The notes under the pieces were generated by a model. The model saw only the letters and a program-made list of their open reading frames with translations, ran no database searches and had not been told where the DNA came from. The translations under genes were made by a program, and so were the position numbers. Positions 26,644 through 39,187 of a stretch of 64,000 nt of DNA are shown here, one piece after another. The DNA is from Deltaproteobacteria bacterium (GTDB lineage Bacteria > JAGRBM01 > JAHCIT01), in NCBI GenBank assembly GCA_026129095.1, contig JAHCIT010000006.1, positions 190,235 to 254,234 of the forward strand, in the 5' to 3' direction. Within the stretch, counting starts at the first letter, position 1. Every line of letters starts with the position of its first letter.

Positions 26644-29181
26644 TTATTCCATCAGGATAGTCGGGGTGATGAAGAAGAGCAGTTCGGTCCGCTGGTCGCT
26701 GTACCGGTTGGTCCGGAACAGATAGCCCAGCAGCGGAATCTTGCTCAGGTAGGGAATGCCGATTTCGCCAAAGCCGCCGGTATAACGGGCGACACCGCCA
26801 ATAACGGCCGTCTGCCCGTCGCGGACCAGGAGCTGCGACTTGGCTTCATTCTTGTTGATCGCCGGGTTGCCGAATGCGGTCGGAATGCCAGGGTTGATCT
26901 GGTTGTCCGAGATTTCCAGCTTCAGGATTACCGACTTGTCGCTGGTGATCTGCGGGGTCACCTTGATCCCCAGCGTGGCATCCACGAAGGTCGTGGTGAT
27001 CGAACCGCCACGGAAAGTAGTGATCGGTACGGAAACACCCGTCTTGATTTCAGCCTGATTATTGTCGATCACGCTGATCCGGGGCGTGGCGATAATACGG
27101 CTCTGGCCGGTCTGCTCGAATGCCGACAGCACCACGTCCAGATTGAACGATTCCGACAGGGTGCCGAAGCTGAATCCGATCGACTGGCCCGACCGCTGGC
27201 CGACAGCCGTCACGGGCAGGTCCACCAGGAAGTTGTTGCGGAACACGGAATCTCCGAACGAATTGCCCGTGTTCGGGGATGCCAGGAAACGCCCGCCCCA
27301 CTGGATGCCAAACTCGCGCTGGAAGTCGAGTGTCGTCGTGACAACCCGGGCCTCAAGCAGGATCTGGCCTGTCTGGGTGTCGAGAGCCCGCACGGTCTGG
27401 ACGATCTTGTCGATCGCCCGCTGCGTGTCCTGCACGAGCAGGCTGTTGCTGCGCGTATCAACGGAGACAGTGCCCCGGGGCGTCATGATCTGCTTCACGC
27501 GCTCCGACAGTTCGCCTGCATCCGCATAGTTGACCGGGATGATCTGGAACTGGAGCGGCTCAAGCTGCTCCTGCTGCTGGATTGCCGCCAGCCGGGCCTC
27601 TTCCTCGACCTGGAGATCCTTCTTGGGCGCGATCCGGATGACATTCCCCACCCGGCGGCGGCCGAGACCATTGGTTTCCAGAATGATGTCGAGCGCCTGG
27701 TCCCATGGAACGTTCTTGAGAACAATGCTGATATTGCCCTTCACTTCCGGAGAAGCGATCAGGTTGAGCTGGGCAACTTCGGCGATCAGAGAAAGCACGT
27801 CGCGTATATCGGCCTCCCGGAACTCCAGCGACATGCGCGTCCCGGTATATCCCTCGGCAGCAGCGGTAGCCAGGCGACGTCCGCCACCCGCAACCGTGGA
27901 GGCAGAAGCCTCGACAACGCTGTGCGACTGGACTGCCATGCCCGTATCGGCCTGCTCCAGATCCGCTGCCTTGACAGGCGCAGGTGCCGCTTGAGCTGCT
28001 GGTGCCGCAGCCACGACCGCCGCCGGTTTGGCTGACGGCAGTTTCGAAGGCAGGCGGATTGCTACCGTTCCGGCCTTCGGATCTGTTGCAACGGTATGAT
28101 CAACCGGCGAACGCAGCGCAATTTTTACGCGGGTCATCGGCTGGATATTCGTGGTATCGGCAATGGACGTTACCTTCGAGATTGTCGAAGTCGCATCATC
28201 TACAACCTGAACGGACACCAGTTCGGGCGGCATTTCCACGCCGACCATCCGGACTTCAATCTCGTCCGGGGCGGGCTTCGACACATCCGGAGTCACGATC
28301 TTCTCCGCCTTGATCGTCACGGAGACCTGGTCACCCTTGGTCTGGATCGTCACAGCCGTGACTTTCGGGTAGACCGGAGCCGCAGGAGGAGGTGGAGGCG
28401 CTGCCACAACCGGCGCCGGAGCGGGCGGGGGTGGCGGTGCGGCCGGAAGTTCTGGCTCAACCTCAATCAACTCTTCCGCCGCAGCGGTTTCGGCAGGAGC
28501 CGGAGGAGGAGGAGGCAATTCCGAAGGGGTAGCCGCCGGAAGTGCTTCCGGCTCCGGAGGTATATCGACCTGAGCCACCTCTGCAGGGACTGCCGGGAGT
28601 GCTTCGGGTTCCGGGGGAGGCGGCGGCAACTCGTCAGCAACCGGGGCCTCCGGAACGGGTGCAGCCGCCACCGGCGGAGCCGTGAAATCGGAGGGCAACT
28701 GCGGCACCACACCGCCAGCGGCAAGACTGATCAGTATTTTGCCGCCTCGAGCGGTGGCTGCTGGTTCAAAATCCTCGGCTGTCAGCTCGACAATTATCCG
28801 GACCCGATCAGGACTATCCACAACGCGAATGCTGGAGATGAGCTTGCTCGGCCCGGGATCAACGCTCGTAAGACCCGATTCATTTCGCACATTGCGGACA
28901 TCGATGACCAGGCGGGGCGGGCTGTCAAGCGGGTAGTTATCAAACTCGATTTCCCGGCCGTTCGTGTCGATGACGATATCGGAGAAATCTCCCCGCTGTT
29001 CGACCCGGAATCCGGTAACCGCTGTGGCAAAGCCGGATACGTCAGCCTGGGCTACCCAGTTGCCTGGTACCTGCTCACGCGCCGAAAGGTTCAGCAAAGG
29101 AAGCAGTGACACCGCCGCCGCGATGGCAGCGATCCTGCGTGTCCGCCTCTTGAGGCCTGTTGCTGACTGCATTTGTGACAT
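26644..29181 (-). CDS. pilQ: Type IV pilus secretin PilQ
   Basis: 845 residues; forms the outer membrane ring through which the pilus fibre passes. Order: signal peptide, AMIN domain (about 45-150), a Pro/Ala/Glu-rich linker (about 165-275), second AMIN-like domain (about 275-375), alanine-rich linker, STN/N0 domain (EFREADIRDVLSLIAEVAQL), N1 (IIPVNYADAGELSERVKQIM) and the secretin core (ILLEARVVTT to ELLFFITPTIL). Last gene of pilMNOPQ. Confidence 0.96.
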   Translation of the reverse strand: MSQMQSATGLKRRTRRIAAIAAAVSLLPLLNLSAREQVPGNWVAQADVSGFATAVTGFRVEQRGDFSDIVIDTNGREIEFDNYPLDSPPRLVIDVRNVRNESGLTSVDPGPSKLISSIRVVDSPDRVRIIVELTAEDFEPAATARGGKILISLAAGGVVPQLPSDFTAPPVAAAPVPEAPVADELPPPPPEPEALPAVPAEVAQVDIPPEPEALPAATPSELPPPPPAPAETAAAEELIEVEPELPAAPPPPPAPAPVVAAPPPPPAAPVYPKVTAVTIQTKGDQVSVTIKAEKIVTPDVSKPAPDEIEVRMVGVEMPPELVSVQVVDDATSTISKVTSIADTTNIQPMTRVKIALRSPVDHTVATDPKAGTVAIRLPSKLPSAKPAAVVAAAPAAQAAPAPVKAADLEQADTGMAVQSHSVVEASASTVAGGGRRLATAAAEGYTGTRMSLEFREADIRDVLSLIAEVAQLNLIASPEVKGNISIVLKNVPWDQALDIILETNGLGRRRVGNVIRIAPKKDLQVEEEARLAAIQQQEQLEPLQFQIIPVNYADAGELSERVKQIMTPRGTVSVDTRSNSLLVQDTQRAIDKIVQTVRALDTQTGQILLEARVVTTTLDFQREFGIQWGGRFLASPNTGNSFGDSVFRNNFLVDLPVTAVGQRSGQSIGFSFGTLSESFNLDVVLSAFEQTGQSRIIATPRISVIDNNQAEIKTGVSVPITTFRGGSITTTFVDATLGIKVTPQITSDKSVILKLEISDNQINPGIPTAFGNPAINKNEAKSQLLVRDGQTAVIGGVARYTGGFGEIGIPYLSKIPLLGYLFRTNRYSDQRTELLFFITPTILME

Positions 29182-29259
29182 CTCCTGTGTTCCCGGTCTT
29201 GTTCGGTTCCCGAACCTTGCCTGTCATTCGCACGGGGTGACGAAAGTGCTTTCGCCGCC

Positions 29260-29922
29260 CTACATGCTCATTATCGTCGTCACTCTCTGATATGCCCTGA
29301 GATTCTCATCCCAATAGCGTTCTTCAACTTCGATTTCGCCCTCGCGGATCGCCCTGATGCGTCCGCGGTGTTTCCCGATTTTCTGTCCTACCCTGACTGT
29401 CCAGTAGTTGTTCTGGGGATCTTTCAGTTTCGCTCTGGAGTCCCGGATTCCCCAGATGATTCCAAGCACCTTCAGATCCTTGAGCTCGAACAGTTCCAGC
29501 GGCTCCTTCATCTCTTCGCCGCATTCTTCCGGGATGACCGTACCCGGCGGGAGATATTCACCCGGTTCTGGACACTTGATGACCGGCTCACGGTAAGGAA
29601 GGAACGGATCAGGCAGGGATGCATCGTACTGGAATGCCGGCTTGATCTGGACCAGTTCTGGCACGGCTCCGACAATCTGTGTGGTATCAACCGGGACGCC
29701 TGTGGCAGGCGTTGTTTCCGGAATGGCGCCCGCTGGAGGCGCTGCCGGAGCCACCGGTGCAGCCGGTACCGGAGCATCGGGAGTCACAGCCTGGGCTGCC
29801 GGCTCCGTCACCACAGCGGCGGGAGCATCCTGTGCAGCCGGTGCCTGTGCGTTCGCAATGCCCGCAGCGCCTGCGAGCAGGACGATCAAGAAGCTTGTCC
29901 GTATGGAAGCATCGGCGTACAT
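29260..29922 (-). CDS. pilP: Type IV pilus lipoprotein-like PilP
   Basis: 220 residues with signal peptide, then an Ala/Pro/Val low-complexity stretch (about 25-75) and a C-terminal PilP beta domain (LELFELKDLKVLGIIWGIRD, YWTVRVGQKIGKHRGRI). No lipobox cysteine is seen after the signal (cleavage near ANAQA), so it may not be lipidated. PilP connects PilNO with PilQ. Ends 4 bp from pilO in the order O-P-Q. Confidence 0.9.
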   Translation of the reverse strand: MYADASIRTSFLIVLLAGAAGIANAQAPAAQDAPAAVVTEPAAQAVTPDAPVPAAPVAPAAPPAGAIPETTPATGVPVDTTQIVGAVPELVQIKPAFQYDASLPDPFLPYREPVIKCPEPGEYLPPGTVIPEECGEEMKEPLELFELKDLKVLGIIWGIRDSRAKLKDPQNNYWTVRVGQKIGKHRGRIRAIREGEIEVEERYWDENLRAYQRVTTIMSM

Positions 29923-29925
29923 GGA

Positions 29926-30564
29926 TTACCTGCCTCCCTTCTTCGTTGGCACGGCCTTCTGTTCAGCATCGGTAAGAAACCGGAATGTCGTGGCCGTGAC
30001 GGTGGCCTTGAGCAACGCACCGCTGTCATCGACTGGCTTCAATGTCAGGTTCTCGATGTTGATGATCCGCTGCTGGTTCGCCAGTTCATTAAAGAATATC
30101 CCCAACCCGTGGTAACGGCCTTCCATTTCTAGCGTCAGCGGAATGCTCGCATAGAACTGGATCGGCTTTTCCGCCTGAGGAGCCATCTTGTCAAACCGGA
30201 TTCCGTTATCCTTTCCGATACGGTTTACCTGGTTCATGAATTCGGGGACCTTTGCCTGAAGCGGAAGACGCGTCTGTGCTTCTGCAATTGCCTCACGCAA
30301 ACGGTTGATTTCATCCAGGAACTTGTCTCTCTGGGCCGCCAGCGCCTGCGCTTCAACCAGACGCTCATCCAGCTTCTTGTACTGGCCTTTCAGGCGGGTA
30401 ATCTCGATCTCAGTGGCATCGTAGAGTCCGAAGTGGAAGGCGGCGCTGATTACAGCCACCACAACCACATGGAGCCCGACCTTCTGGCCAACAGGCCACT
30501 TCAGGTAGACATTAAGACCCTTCTTAATGTCTTCGATGGGAAGGTTGTCCAGCACTCCAGCCAT
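29926..30564 (-). CDS. pilO: Type IV pilus alignment protein PilO
   Basis: 212 residues: short cytoplasmic start, one transmembrane helix (LHVVVVAVISAAFHFGLY), coiled coil (about 50-110) and a periplasmic ferredoxin-like domain (IPLTLEMEGRYHGLGIFFNE, NIENLTLKPVD). Pairs with PilN. The longer frame to 30705 overlaps pilN; ATG 30564 lies after the pilN stop. Confidence 0.93.
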   Translation of the reverse strand: MAGVLDNLPIEDIKKGLNVYLKWPVGQKVGLHVVVVAVISAAFHFGLYDATEIEITRLKGQYKKLDERLVEAQALAAQRDKFLDEINRLREAIAEAQTRLPLQAKVPEFMNQVNRIGKDNGIRFDKMAPQAEKPIQFYASIPLTLEMEGRYHGLGIFFNELANQQRIINIENLTLKPVDDSGALLKATVTATTFRFLTDAEQKAVPTKKGGR

Positions 30565-30589
30565 GACTTCTCTGGTATCCTTCCTGCTC

Positions 30590-31165
30590 TCAGGCCCGGG
30601 TCGAAACCCGCGCCCTGAACTTGAACTCCACGGACTTCCGTAGCCCGCTGGCCTTTGCTGAGGCAGTTTTGGGATCGCCTTCGCTTTCCTTGAGCTCGGG
30701 CGCATCTACCGATTCAAACGTCGGCTGCTCACGAAGGCGATTGATGAAGTCGATGACCGTCGCGCTTTCGTCGGCAACACCGGTAAGTGTCAGCGAATTG
30801 TCTTTCTGGGTGAACCCCGTAAGCCACAGCTTTGTGGGCTTGATCCGGGAAATATCCGACATGATCCGCGCCGGACCCGTGCGGGCATTAACCAGCTTCT
30901 CAATGGTTTCCTGCCGCGACTTCAGCACTTCCCGCTGCTTCTTGAACTCTTCGATTTCCTTTTCGACCGGCTTCAGAACTTCCAGATTCCTGGTGTGACT
31001 CTGTATCTTCTTCTGCCAGTCATCGCGTTCCGAAGTGATCTGGGCAACCCGGTAAATCCAGATCGTGAGCGTCAGGAAAACCACCAGGGCAAAGATTGCC
31101 AGCTCGGAGCGGAGCTGAAGCTCGCGCTTGGATATGCGAGGGGGGATAAGATTGATCTTGATCAT
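30590..31165 (-). CDS. pilN: Type IV pilus alignment protein PilN
   Basis: 191 residues. The N terminus MIKINLIPPR is the conserved PilN motif that docks into cytoplasmic PilM. It is followed by a transmembrane helix (LAIFALVVFLTLTIWIY), coiled coil and the periplasmic domain (LWLTGFTQKDNSLTLTG). Start overlaps the pilM stop by 4 bp. Confidence 0.94.
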   Translation of the reverse strand: MIKINLIPPRISKRELQLRSELAIFALVVFLTLTIWIYRVAQITSERDDWQKKIQSHTRNLEVLKPVEKEIEEFKKQREVLKSRQETIEKLVNARTGPARIMSDISRIKPTKLWLTGFTQKDNSLTLTGVADESATVIDFINRLREQPTFESVDAPELKESEGDPKTASAKASGLRKSVEFKFRARVSTRA

Positions 31166-32238
31166 TTGTCACCCACCCGCCGCATGGCCAGCCCGACCGA
31201 TACGGACATCTGGGCCGCATCCCGTTCCAGAGCCGCAGCGTCAAACTCCTTTTCGGAGTAGATGATGGAGTTAAAGGGATTCACAAATTCACAAGGGATG
31301 CTGAGGCGCTCCTGCAGGAGACGAACCAGCCCCGGAGTCTGCGAAGCGCCGCCCGACAGGTATATCTTGGAAATGGTCTCGTCAGTCGCCTGTCCAATGA
31401 AGTAGTCCACTGACTTCTGGATTTCCGTCACGATCTGCTCGCCAACGCCGGCAATGATCGACTCTACTTCCTGGGGGATCACCTCGTCAGAGGCCTCATC
31501 CGCCCGCTTGCCGATCTTGAAGGCCTCGGCCTCGGAATAAGAGACATTAAGCTGCTTCTGGATCTCCTCGGTGAGAAGATTGCCGCCGATTGCCGCGTCA
31601 CGCGTAAAAACGCTGCGGCCGGACTTGAGAACGTTCAGATTCGTCACGGCCGCCCCCACGTCCACCAGCGCGACGATCTCGCCTTCGGCCAACTCGTAGT
31701 TGGCGCAGAACATGTTCTCGATCGAAAACGCATCGTGCTCGACCACCTCGCAGGCATAGCCCGCCTCGGCAATTACCGTTGCGTAGTCATTCACCATGTC
31801 CCGCTTGGCAGCGACCAGAAGCACGTCCATCTTGCCCTGTGAATCGGCTTCCTTGCTCAGTATCTCAAAGTCGATGTTCACGTCGTTGATATCAAACGGG
31901 ACGTACTGTTCGGCCTCGAACTGGATTGACTCACGGAGAGTTTCCGCAGTCATGAACGGCACCTGGATGATCTTGATGATAACGGAGTTGCCGGAAATCG
32001 AGGTGGCACAACCCTTCAGCTTAGGCTTGATCTCGGCCAGAAGCTCAGTGATCACTTCGCTCACGGCAGCACCGTTCATGATCGCCCCGTCGACAATACA
32101 TTCGGATGGAAGCTCCCGGACGCCGTACTTGACCAGCTTCCAGCCCTTCTTGGCCGGTTTCAGCACACAGGCCTTCACCGAGTGCGACCCGATATCCAGG
32201 CCGATCAGCCGCTTTTCGCCGCCAAACAAGCTGATCAC
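31162..32238 (-). CDS. pilM: Type IV pilus ATPase-fold protein PilM
   Basis: 358 residues of actin/FtsA-like fold. LIGLDIGSHSVKACVL is the first phosphate loop; ALVDVGAAVTNLNVL the second; YLSGGASQTPGLVRLL the adenosine motif. It binds the PilN tail on the cytoplasmic side and organises the assembly machinery. First pilus gene of the operon, 36 bp after the HTH gene. Confidence 0.95.
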   Translation of the reverse strand: MISLFGGEKRLIGLDIGSHSVKACVLKPAKKGWKLVKYGVRELPSECIVDGAIMNGAAVSEVITELLAEIKPKLKGCATSISGNSVIIKIIQVPFMTAETLRESIQFEAEQYVPFDINDVNIDFEILSKEADSQGKMDVLLVAAKRDMVNDYATVIAEAGYACEVVEHDAFSIENMFCANYELAEGEIVALVDVGAAVTNLNVLKSGRSVFTRDAAIGGNLLTEEIQKQLNVSYSEAEAFKIGKRADEASDEVIPQEVESIIAGVGEQIVTEIQKSVDYFIGQATDETISKIYLSGGASQTPGLVRLLQERLSIPCEFVNPFNSIIYSEKEFDAAALERDAAQMSVSVGLAMRRVGDK

Positions 32239-32274
32239 GGTGTCATTACCTCCACGCTCGTTCCAGCCGCCATC

Positions 32275-32541
32275 TCAGGCCGCATCTTCCTGGTCCGCGA
32301 ACACCTTGTGGCGTTCAGTGAGTTTCAGGCCAAGTGCAAGAATTACCTTGCGCTTGGTATCCATGCGGCAGTCGTGTCCCGCTTCGATACGGTCAATTGT
32401 AAGCGAACTGACACCCGCTCGGCGAGCCAGTTCCGCCTTTGACATCAGCAACGCTTCCCGCAACTTGCGAACATTGTTGCGGGAAAACGGAAACTTGTGA
32501 CGGGAGGGCTCGCCCCCCAGGGCGCTATTTACTTGAGACAT
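32275..32541 (-). CDS. Xre-type helix-turn-helix regulator heading the pil operon
   Basis: 88 residues. The HTH_3 core is NNVRKLREALLMSKAELARR followed by AGVSSLTIDRIEAG and KRKVILALGLKL. It directly precedes pilM on the same strand, so it is likely co-transcribed and may regulate the pilus operon. The upstream region holds four GTGAAT/ATTCAC boxes that could be its sites. No catalytic or ligand domain. Confidence 0.85.
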   Translation of the reverse strand: MSQVNSALGGEPSRHKFPFSRNNVRKLREALLMSKAELARRAGVSSLTIDRIEAGHDCRMDTKRKVILALGLKLTERHKVFADQEDAA

Positions 32542-32866
32542 AGCTGCGCTCTGCTTTACTCGTTATCCGAGAAAGGTGTGGGGGGAAGGTGAGTGAATTA
32601 TGAATCATTCACGGGAACTGTCAAGAAAAGAAATGCCTTTGACCGTGAATTTCGCACTTAAAGAAGTATAATTATCTATAGTTTACCCTCATTCACATAT
32701 ATAAATGACAAGAAAACAAACCGAAAAAATACGTTTAATATCAACAAGTTAAACCTTATCAGACATCGCGAGTGAACCGCCAATGAGAGTTAATAACCCC
32801 CTGAATCGCACCGGATTATTTTTTGAGATAATGCGAAAGTTGTCCTCACATCTCCAGTAAGGAAAT
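32542..32866. other. AT-rich divergent control region between the HTH-pil operon and a TPR gene
   Basis: 325 bp without a gene, much richer in A and T than the flanks. It must hold the promoters for the minus-strand regulator/pil operon and the plus-strand TPR gene. A perfect -10 hexamer TATAAT is at 32667-32672, but the nearest TTGACC (32639) is 22 bp away, too far for a standard pair. The GTGAAT boxes are listed separately. Confidence 0.55.
32593..32696. promoter_or_regulatory. Four GTGAAT/ATTCAC boxes (putative operator array)
   Basis: GTGAAT at 32593-32598 and 32645-32650 and its complement ATTCAC at 32607-32612 and 32691-32696. The first pair forms a 20-bp imperfect palindrome with a perfect TGAATCATTCA core at 32601-32611; the second pair brackets the TATAAT at 32667. 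Four copies in 104 bp are far above chance. A regulator binding paired half-sites, possibly the adjacent Xre-type protein, is the simplest explanation. Confidence 0.5.
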
Positions 32867-34888
32867 ATGCCCTCCGTGAACACAAGAATACTCTGGATCG
32901 GGCTCTCTGGCCTTCTGCTCCTGCTGATAGCGGGCACCTTGCTCATGCTGGGCACCACTGATGACGAGACCGGCAGCAAATCTTCCAGCGCCCGGACCGC
33001 GGAAGAACAGGAGGCCGGCCGCGGCCCTGCCAGCCGCTCCAGCCGTGGCCCTGCCTATCGCGGCGAACTTCCGGGGGGGGCCCGGCCGGGAGGTTTTTCA
33101 GCAACTGGTCCAGCAGAAACCGATGCCCGGATGGTCTACGAGACTGCCATGCAGACGTGCCAGACCGTCGTTCAGAATGAACGGTCGGCATTCGTCCCCG
33201 ACTGCAATCTTGAAAATGCGATTCGCCCCCGCGGAGACATGGCCAGCGCGAGCGTGGCCATCCAGCGCGCGTTAGATCTGCATCCGGACAGTGCAGATGC
33301 CCAGCGGTGCAAGGGGGAACTGCTCCGACTGCAGGGCGACATCAATGGCGCCACCGGCCTGCTGGAAGAATCTGCGCGGAGCAACCCCTCGGATCCCGCC
33401 ACGTTCCAGAGCCTTGGGGAGGCGCTTTCAAAACAGGGCCGCACCGATGAGGCGCTGGATGCATTCCGCCGGGCAGCCCGTCTGGATTCCCGAAACCCCG
33501 AGCCGGAGCTGGCCCAGGCGCGGCTGCTTCAAATGCTGCGTCAGCATGCGGAGGCCGAAGAAGCCTTCCAGAGGGCGCTGGATCTCGATCCCGAATCGGC
33601 CGAGGCACTAAACGGATTGGCCGCCATCTCCATGGCAGGTGGCAAGCCCCAGGTCGCACTGGATTACCTCTTCAAGGCAATAGACGCGAAGCCCGACAAC
33701 CCCGATGCCTACAGCAATATCCGTAAACATGGACTTTACGCTCCGGCACGAAGACGGCTGGATACGCTTGCAACCCTGCTTCGTGAGGCCGCCGCCAAAA
33801 ACCCCGGCGATGCAGATGCCCAGCATCGCCTCGGACGGGTTCTTCTTGTCCAGGATAAACGCGAAGAAGCGGTAGCCCATCTCAGGAAATCTGTTGAGCT
33901 GGCTCCAAACTTCGCCTGTGCATATGTAAATCTCGGTTCCGCCTTGCTCGCTGCCGGCAAATCCGGCGATGCCATGGAGATATATCGCAAGGCGGCCGAG
34001 ATGGATCCCTCCATCGCCGAACGTTATCCCGAAATGCAGCGGATGCTCACCCATCAGGAAACCCGCGAAGACAAGCTGGCCGAGGCACGCCGGAAAGCCG
34101 AGGCAAGCCCTGGAGACCCCGCCATCCAGAACGAGCTGGGCCTTGCCCTGCGGGCGGCCGGAAAGTTTGACGAAGCGATGGACGCGTTCCGGAAAGCAGT
34201 CGAACTGGATCCAAAGAATATCGGCGCACAGAACAACCTCGGCAATGCACTCCTCAGCAAAGGCAAATTCGCCGATGCAGAAGCTGCCTTCCGGGCTGCC
34301 ATCGAAGCCGATCCCCGGAACGTCGAGGCGCTCGCCAACTTGGGCAAGACATACAACATCCTCGGTAAACGGGCTGAAGCCGAAGAGGCGTTCCGGAATG
34401 CACTCAATAACGACCCCACCAATGGCTCTGCGCTCGCCGGGCTTGCTGATGCCCAGCGTGCCAGCGGCAAGCTGGGTGATGCCGTGGAATCCTACCGGGC
34501 CGCAATCCAGAACAATGCCAATGATCTCAGCTCACGCTTCAATCTTGGCAATACGCTGGACCAGATGGGCAACTTCAACGAAGCGGTGCGCGAATGGAAC
34601 TCCCTGATCGAGAAACATCCGAACTTCGCTGAAGGATACTCTGCCCTCGGACAAAGCCTCGAAAAACAGGGCAACTACCGGGAAGCGATCGACGCCTACC
34701 GCCGGGCGATCGAACTCCGTCCTTCGAACCCCTATAACTACCGGAATCTGGGTTCTGCCTTGGCTGGCCAGGGTCAGACCGCTGAAGCCCGCGAAATGTT
34801 TGAGCGTTATGTGAAGTTTGCGCCCAATGAAACGGCCGAAACACAGCGGCGCAGGGAAGTGGAAAGGATACTGGGTGGAGGGCAGTGA
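32867..34888 (+). CDS. Membrane-anchored TPR-repeat protein
   Basis: 673 residues. One N-terminal transmembrane helix (ILWIGLSGLLLLLIAGTLLML), a disordered Gly/Ser/Arg region (about 30-85), then roughly a dozen tetratricopeptide repeats with the usual A-x3-Y/F-x-A-x4-P pattern, e.g. FDEAMDAFRKAVELDPKN and YREAIDAYRRAIELRPSN. TPR arrays are protein-binding scaffolds. Divergent from the HTH-pilM operon, so a role in pilus assembly or in envelope complexes is possible but unproven. Confidence 0.85.
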   Translation: MPSVNTRILWIGLSGLLLLLIAGTLLMLGTTDDETGSKSSSARTAEEQEAGRGPASRSSRGPAYRGELPGGARPGGFSATGPAETDARMVYETAMQTCQTVVQNERSAFVPDCNLENAIRPRGDMASASVAIQRALDLHPDSADAQRCKGELLRLQGDINGATGLLEESARSNPSDPATFQSLGEALSKQGRTDEALDAFRRAARLDSRNPEPELAQARLLQMLRQHAEAEEAFQRALDLDPESAEALNGLAAISMAGGKPQVALDYLFKAIDAKPDNPDAYSNIRKHGLYAPARRRLDTLATLLREAAAKNPGDADAQHRLGRVLLVQDKREEAVAHLRKSVELAPNFACAYVNLGSALLAAGKSGDAMEIYRKAAEMDPSIAERYPEMQRMLTHQETREDKLAEARRKAEASPGDPAIQNELGLALRAAGKFDEAMDAFRKAVELDPKNIGAQNNLGNALLSKGKFADAEAAFRAAIEADPRNVEALANLGKTYNILGKRAEAEEAFRNALNNDPTNGSALAGLADAQRASGKLGDAVESYRAAIQNNANDLSSRFNLGNTLDQMGNFNEAVREWNSLIEKHPNFAEGYSALGQSLEKQGNYREAIDAYRRAIELRPSNPYNYRNLGSALAGQGQTAEAREMFERYVKFAPNETAETQRRREVERILGGGQ

Positions 34889-34984
34889 AACCGCACGCTG
34901 CATTCGGGACTTCAGCTTCCGGTGAAGCATGGACTTTCCAGCAGTCAGCCGGTTCGCCGGGATTACCGGGTCATGCTGCTGCGG

Positions 34985-35452
34985 CTACTCTCCTCCACTG
35001 CCTCCAAAGGACAGCGGAAACACGGCCTTGGTCTCGCCTTTGGGAATCGGCTGGAACTTTGCCTTACCGGCCTTGGCAATAATTTCCTTCTCGAATTCCG
35101 GGTATTTGGAGAAATCGGACTCGGTAATCTTCACGTCCTTGACCGAACCGGCCGGAAGAATCGCGAACTCAAGGATCAGTCCGCCCTCGCCGGCCTTGCC
35201 CTCCGGCACGTGACGCTTGTGCGCGGCCTTGAAGAGCGGCGTGTAACGCCGCATCACGGCGTTGACCGTGGCAAACCCGCGAAGCTCGTGGCTTGCACCC
35301 TCCCCCGACACGCCCGGTTTTTTGCGGTTCGAGGCATTTTTTGCCGTCGGCCGGGGTTTTTCCGGACGCCCTTCGTCCTGCGCCCGAAGGGCAGCCGGGG
35401 CCGCCAGAAAACAGATTACAGCAACTACATTCAGAAAGCGTGCGATATTCAT
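34985..35452 (-). CDS. Secreted protein with AgmX/TonB-like C-terminal domain
   Basis: 155 residues with signal peptide (ALRAQDE). A basic linker is followed by a C-terminal domain (RYTPLFKAAHKRHVPEGKAG, GLILEFAILPAGSVKDVKI, AKFQPIP, VFPLSF) with the layout of AgmX/PglI or TonB C-terminal domains: a lone helix then beta strands. It lacks the N-terminal membrane anchor of TonB. Converges on the TPR gene and lies 46 bp downstream of uvrA on the same strand. Confidence 0.65.
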   Translation of the reverse strand: MNIARFLNVVAVICFLAAPAALRAQDEGRPEKPRPTAKNASNRKKPGVSGEGASHELRGFATVNAVMRRYTPLFKAAHKRHVPEGKAGEGGLILEFAILPAGSVKDVKITESDFSKYPEFEKEIIAKAGKAKFQPIPKGETKAVFPLSFGGSGGE

Positions 35453-35498
35453 GGCGGGGCAAGTTAGCGCGGATGGCGCATGAGGGGAAGTAATGCGC

Positions 35499-38381
<2,883 letters not shown>

Positions 38382-38437
38382 GGGACGTTGGGTTAGCCCA
38401 TTGCGGCGGGGGCGCCAACTGGAGCAAACTTGCGCCC

Positions 38438-39187
38438 CTAGAACAGCTTGTCGGCGAACCACCCGGTCACGTAGCCAAGCCGGGGAAGAATATGGGTAAG
38501 CCAAACCAAGGTGTCGTGGAGAAGCACGATCCCGAGATAGCAAATGGCGAGGACGGCAAATGCCCGCCGGGGCATTTCGTCCCAGACGAACTTTTCCTTA
38601 CCCATGAGAATGGACACGAACGGGAACCAGTGAACCCGTTTCTGGTACGTGTCGAACTCCTCACCCCATTGTGCCCGGACGCTCGGAGTCTCAAATACCC
38701 AGACACCGATAATGTTGTATGCCAAAAGCCCTACTGACCAGATGAGTGCGGCCGCATTTCCGAACACCAGTGTCTTGGCAACCAGGCACAAGAAAACCGC
38801 CACATAGAGAGGGTGCCGGGTGATCCGGTACATCCCCGACTGAATAAGGGTAAACTTTTCCGGAGGCCGGCCAAGCCCCCAGAATGACCGGCCCATCGGC
38901 GCCACTCCGGCAAGAAAGAACATGACCAGCCCCATCAGGATATAGATAAGGGGTTTGAACCAGGGTTCACCCCGGAAGTTCCAGAGCTGCGCGGTCTCCG
39001 GTCCCTTCTGGACGAGATACAGGATCGAGGCTCCGAACAGGAAGATGACTCCGAAATTGTAGAAAAACCGGTATCCGACCCACCCCATCAGCGGTTCCAA
39101 CCGGCTCTTGATGAACGGCCGGGGCCATAAACTCGACCAGACGGAGAACCCCAGGACATGGAGCGCCATCCCGAGATAGGGGTTCAT
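38438..39187 (-). CDS. NnrU/isoprenylcysteine methyltransferase-like membrane protein
   Basis: 249 residues with six to seven transmembrane helices. The motif [19 protein letters not shown] (about 118-136) is the hallmark of the NnrU/ICMT superfamily, and [13 protein letters not shown] matches the C-terminal SAM-binding end. Members methylate small or lipid-linked substrates or are of unknown function. Upstream of uvrA on the same strand, 57 bp apart. Confidence 0.78.
   Translation of the reverse strand: MNPYLGMALHVLGFSVWSSLWPRPFIKSRLEPLMGWVGYRFFYNFGVIFLFGASILYLVQKGPETAQLWNFRGEPWFKPLIYILMGLVMFFLAGVAPMGRSFWGLGRPPEKFTLIQSGMYRITRHPLYVAVFLCLVAKTLVFGNAAALIWSVGLLAYNIIGVWVFETPSVRAQWGEEFDTYQKRVHWFPFVSILMGKEKFVWDEMPRRAFAVLAICYLGIVLLHDTLVWLTHILPRLGYVTGWFADKLF

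Noticed and set aside
28096-29109. 337-codon plus-strand frame rich in Arg and His
   Set aside because: Antisense of the low-complexity linker of pilQ; no plausible protein features.
32639-32672. TTGACC ... TATAAT as a promoter pair
   Set aside because: The spacer is 22 bp, too long for a standard sigma70 promoter; only the -10 hexamer is noted.
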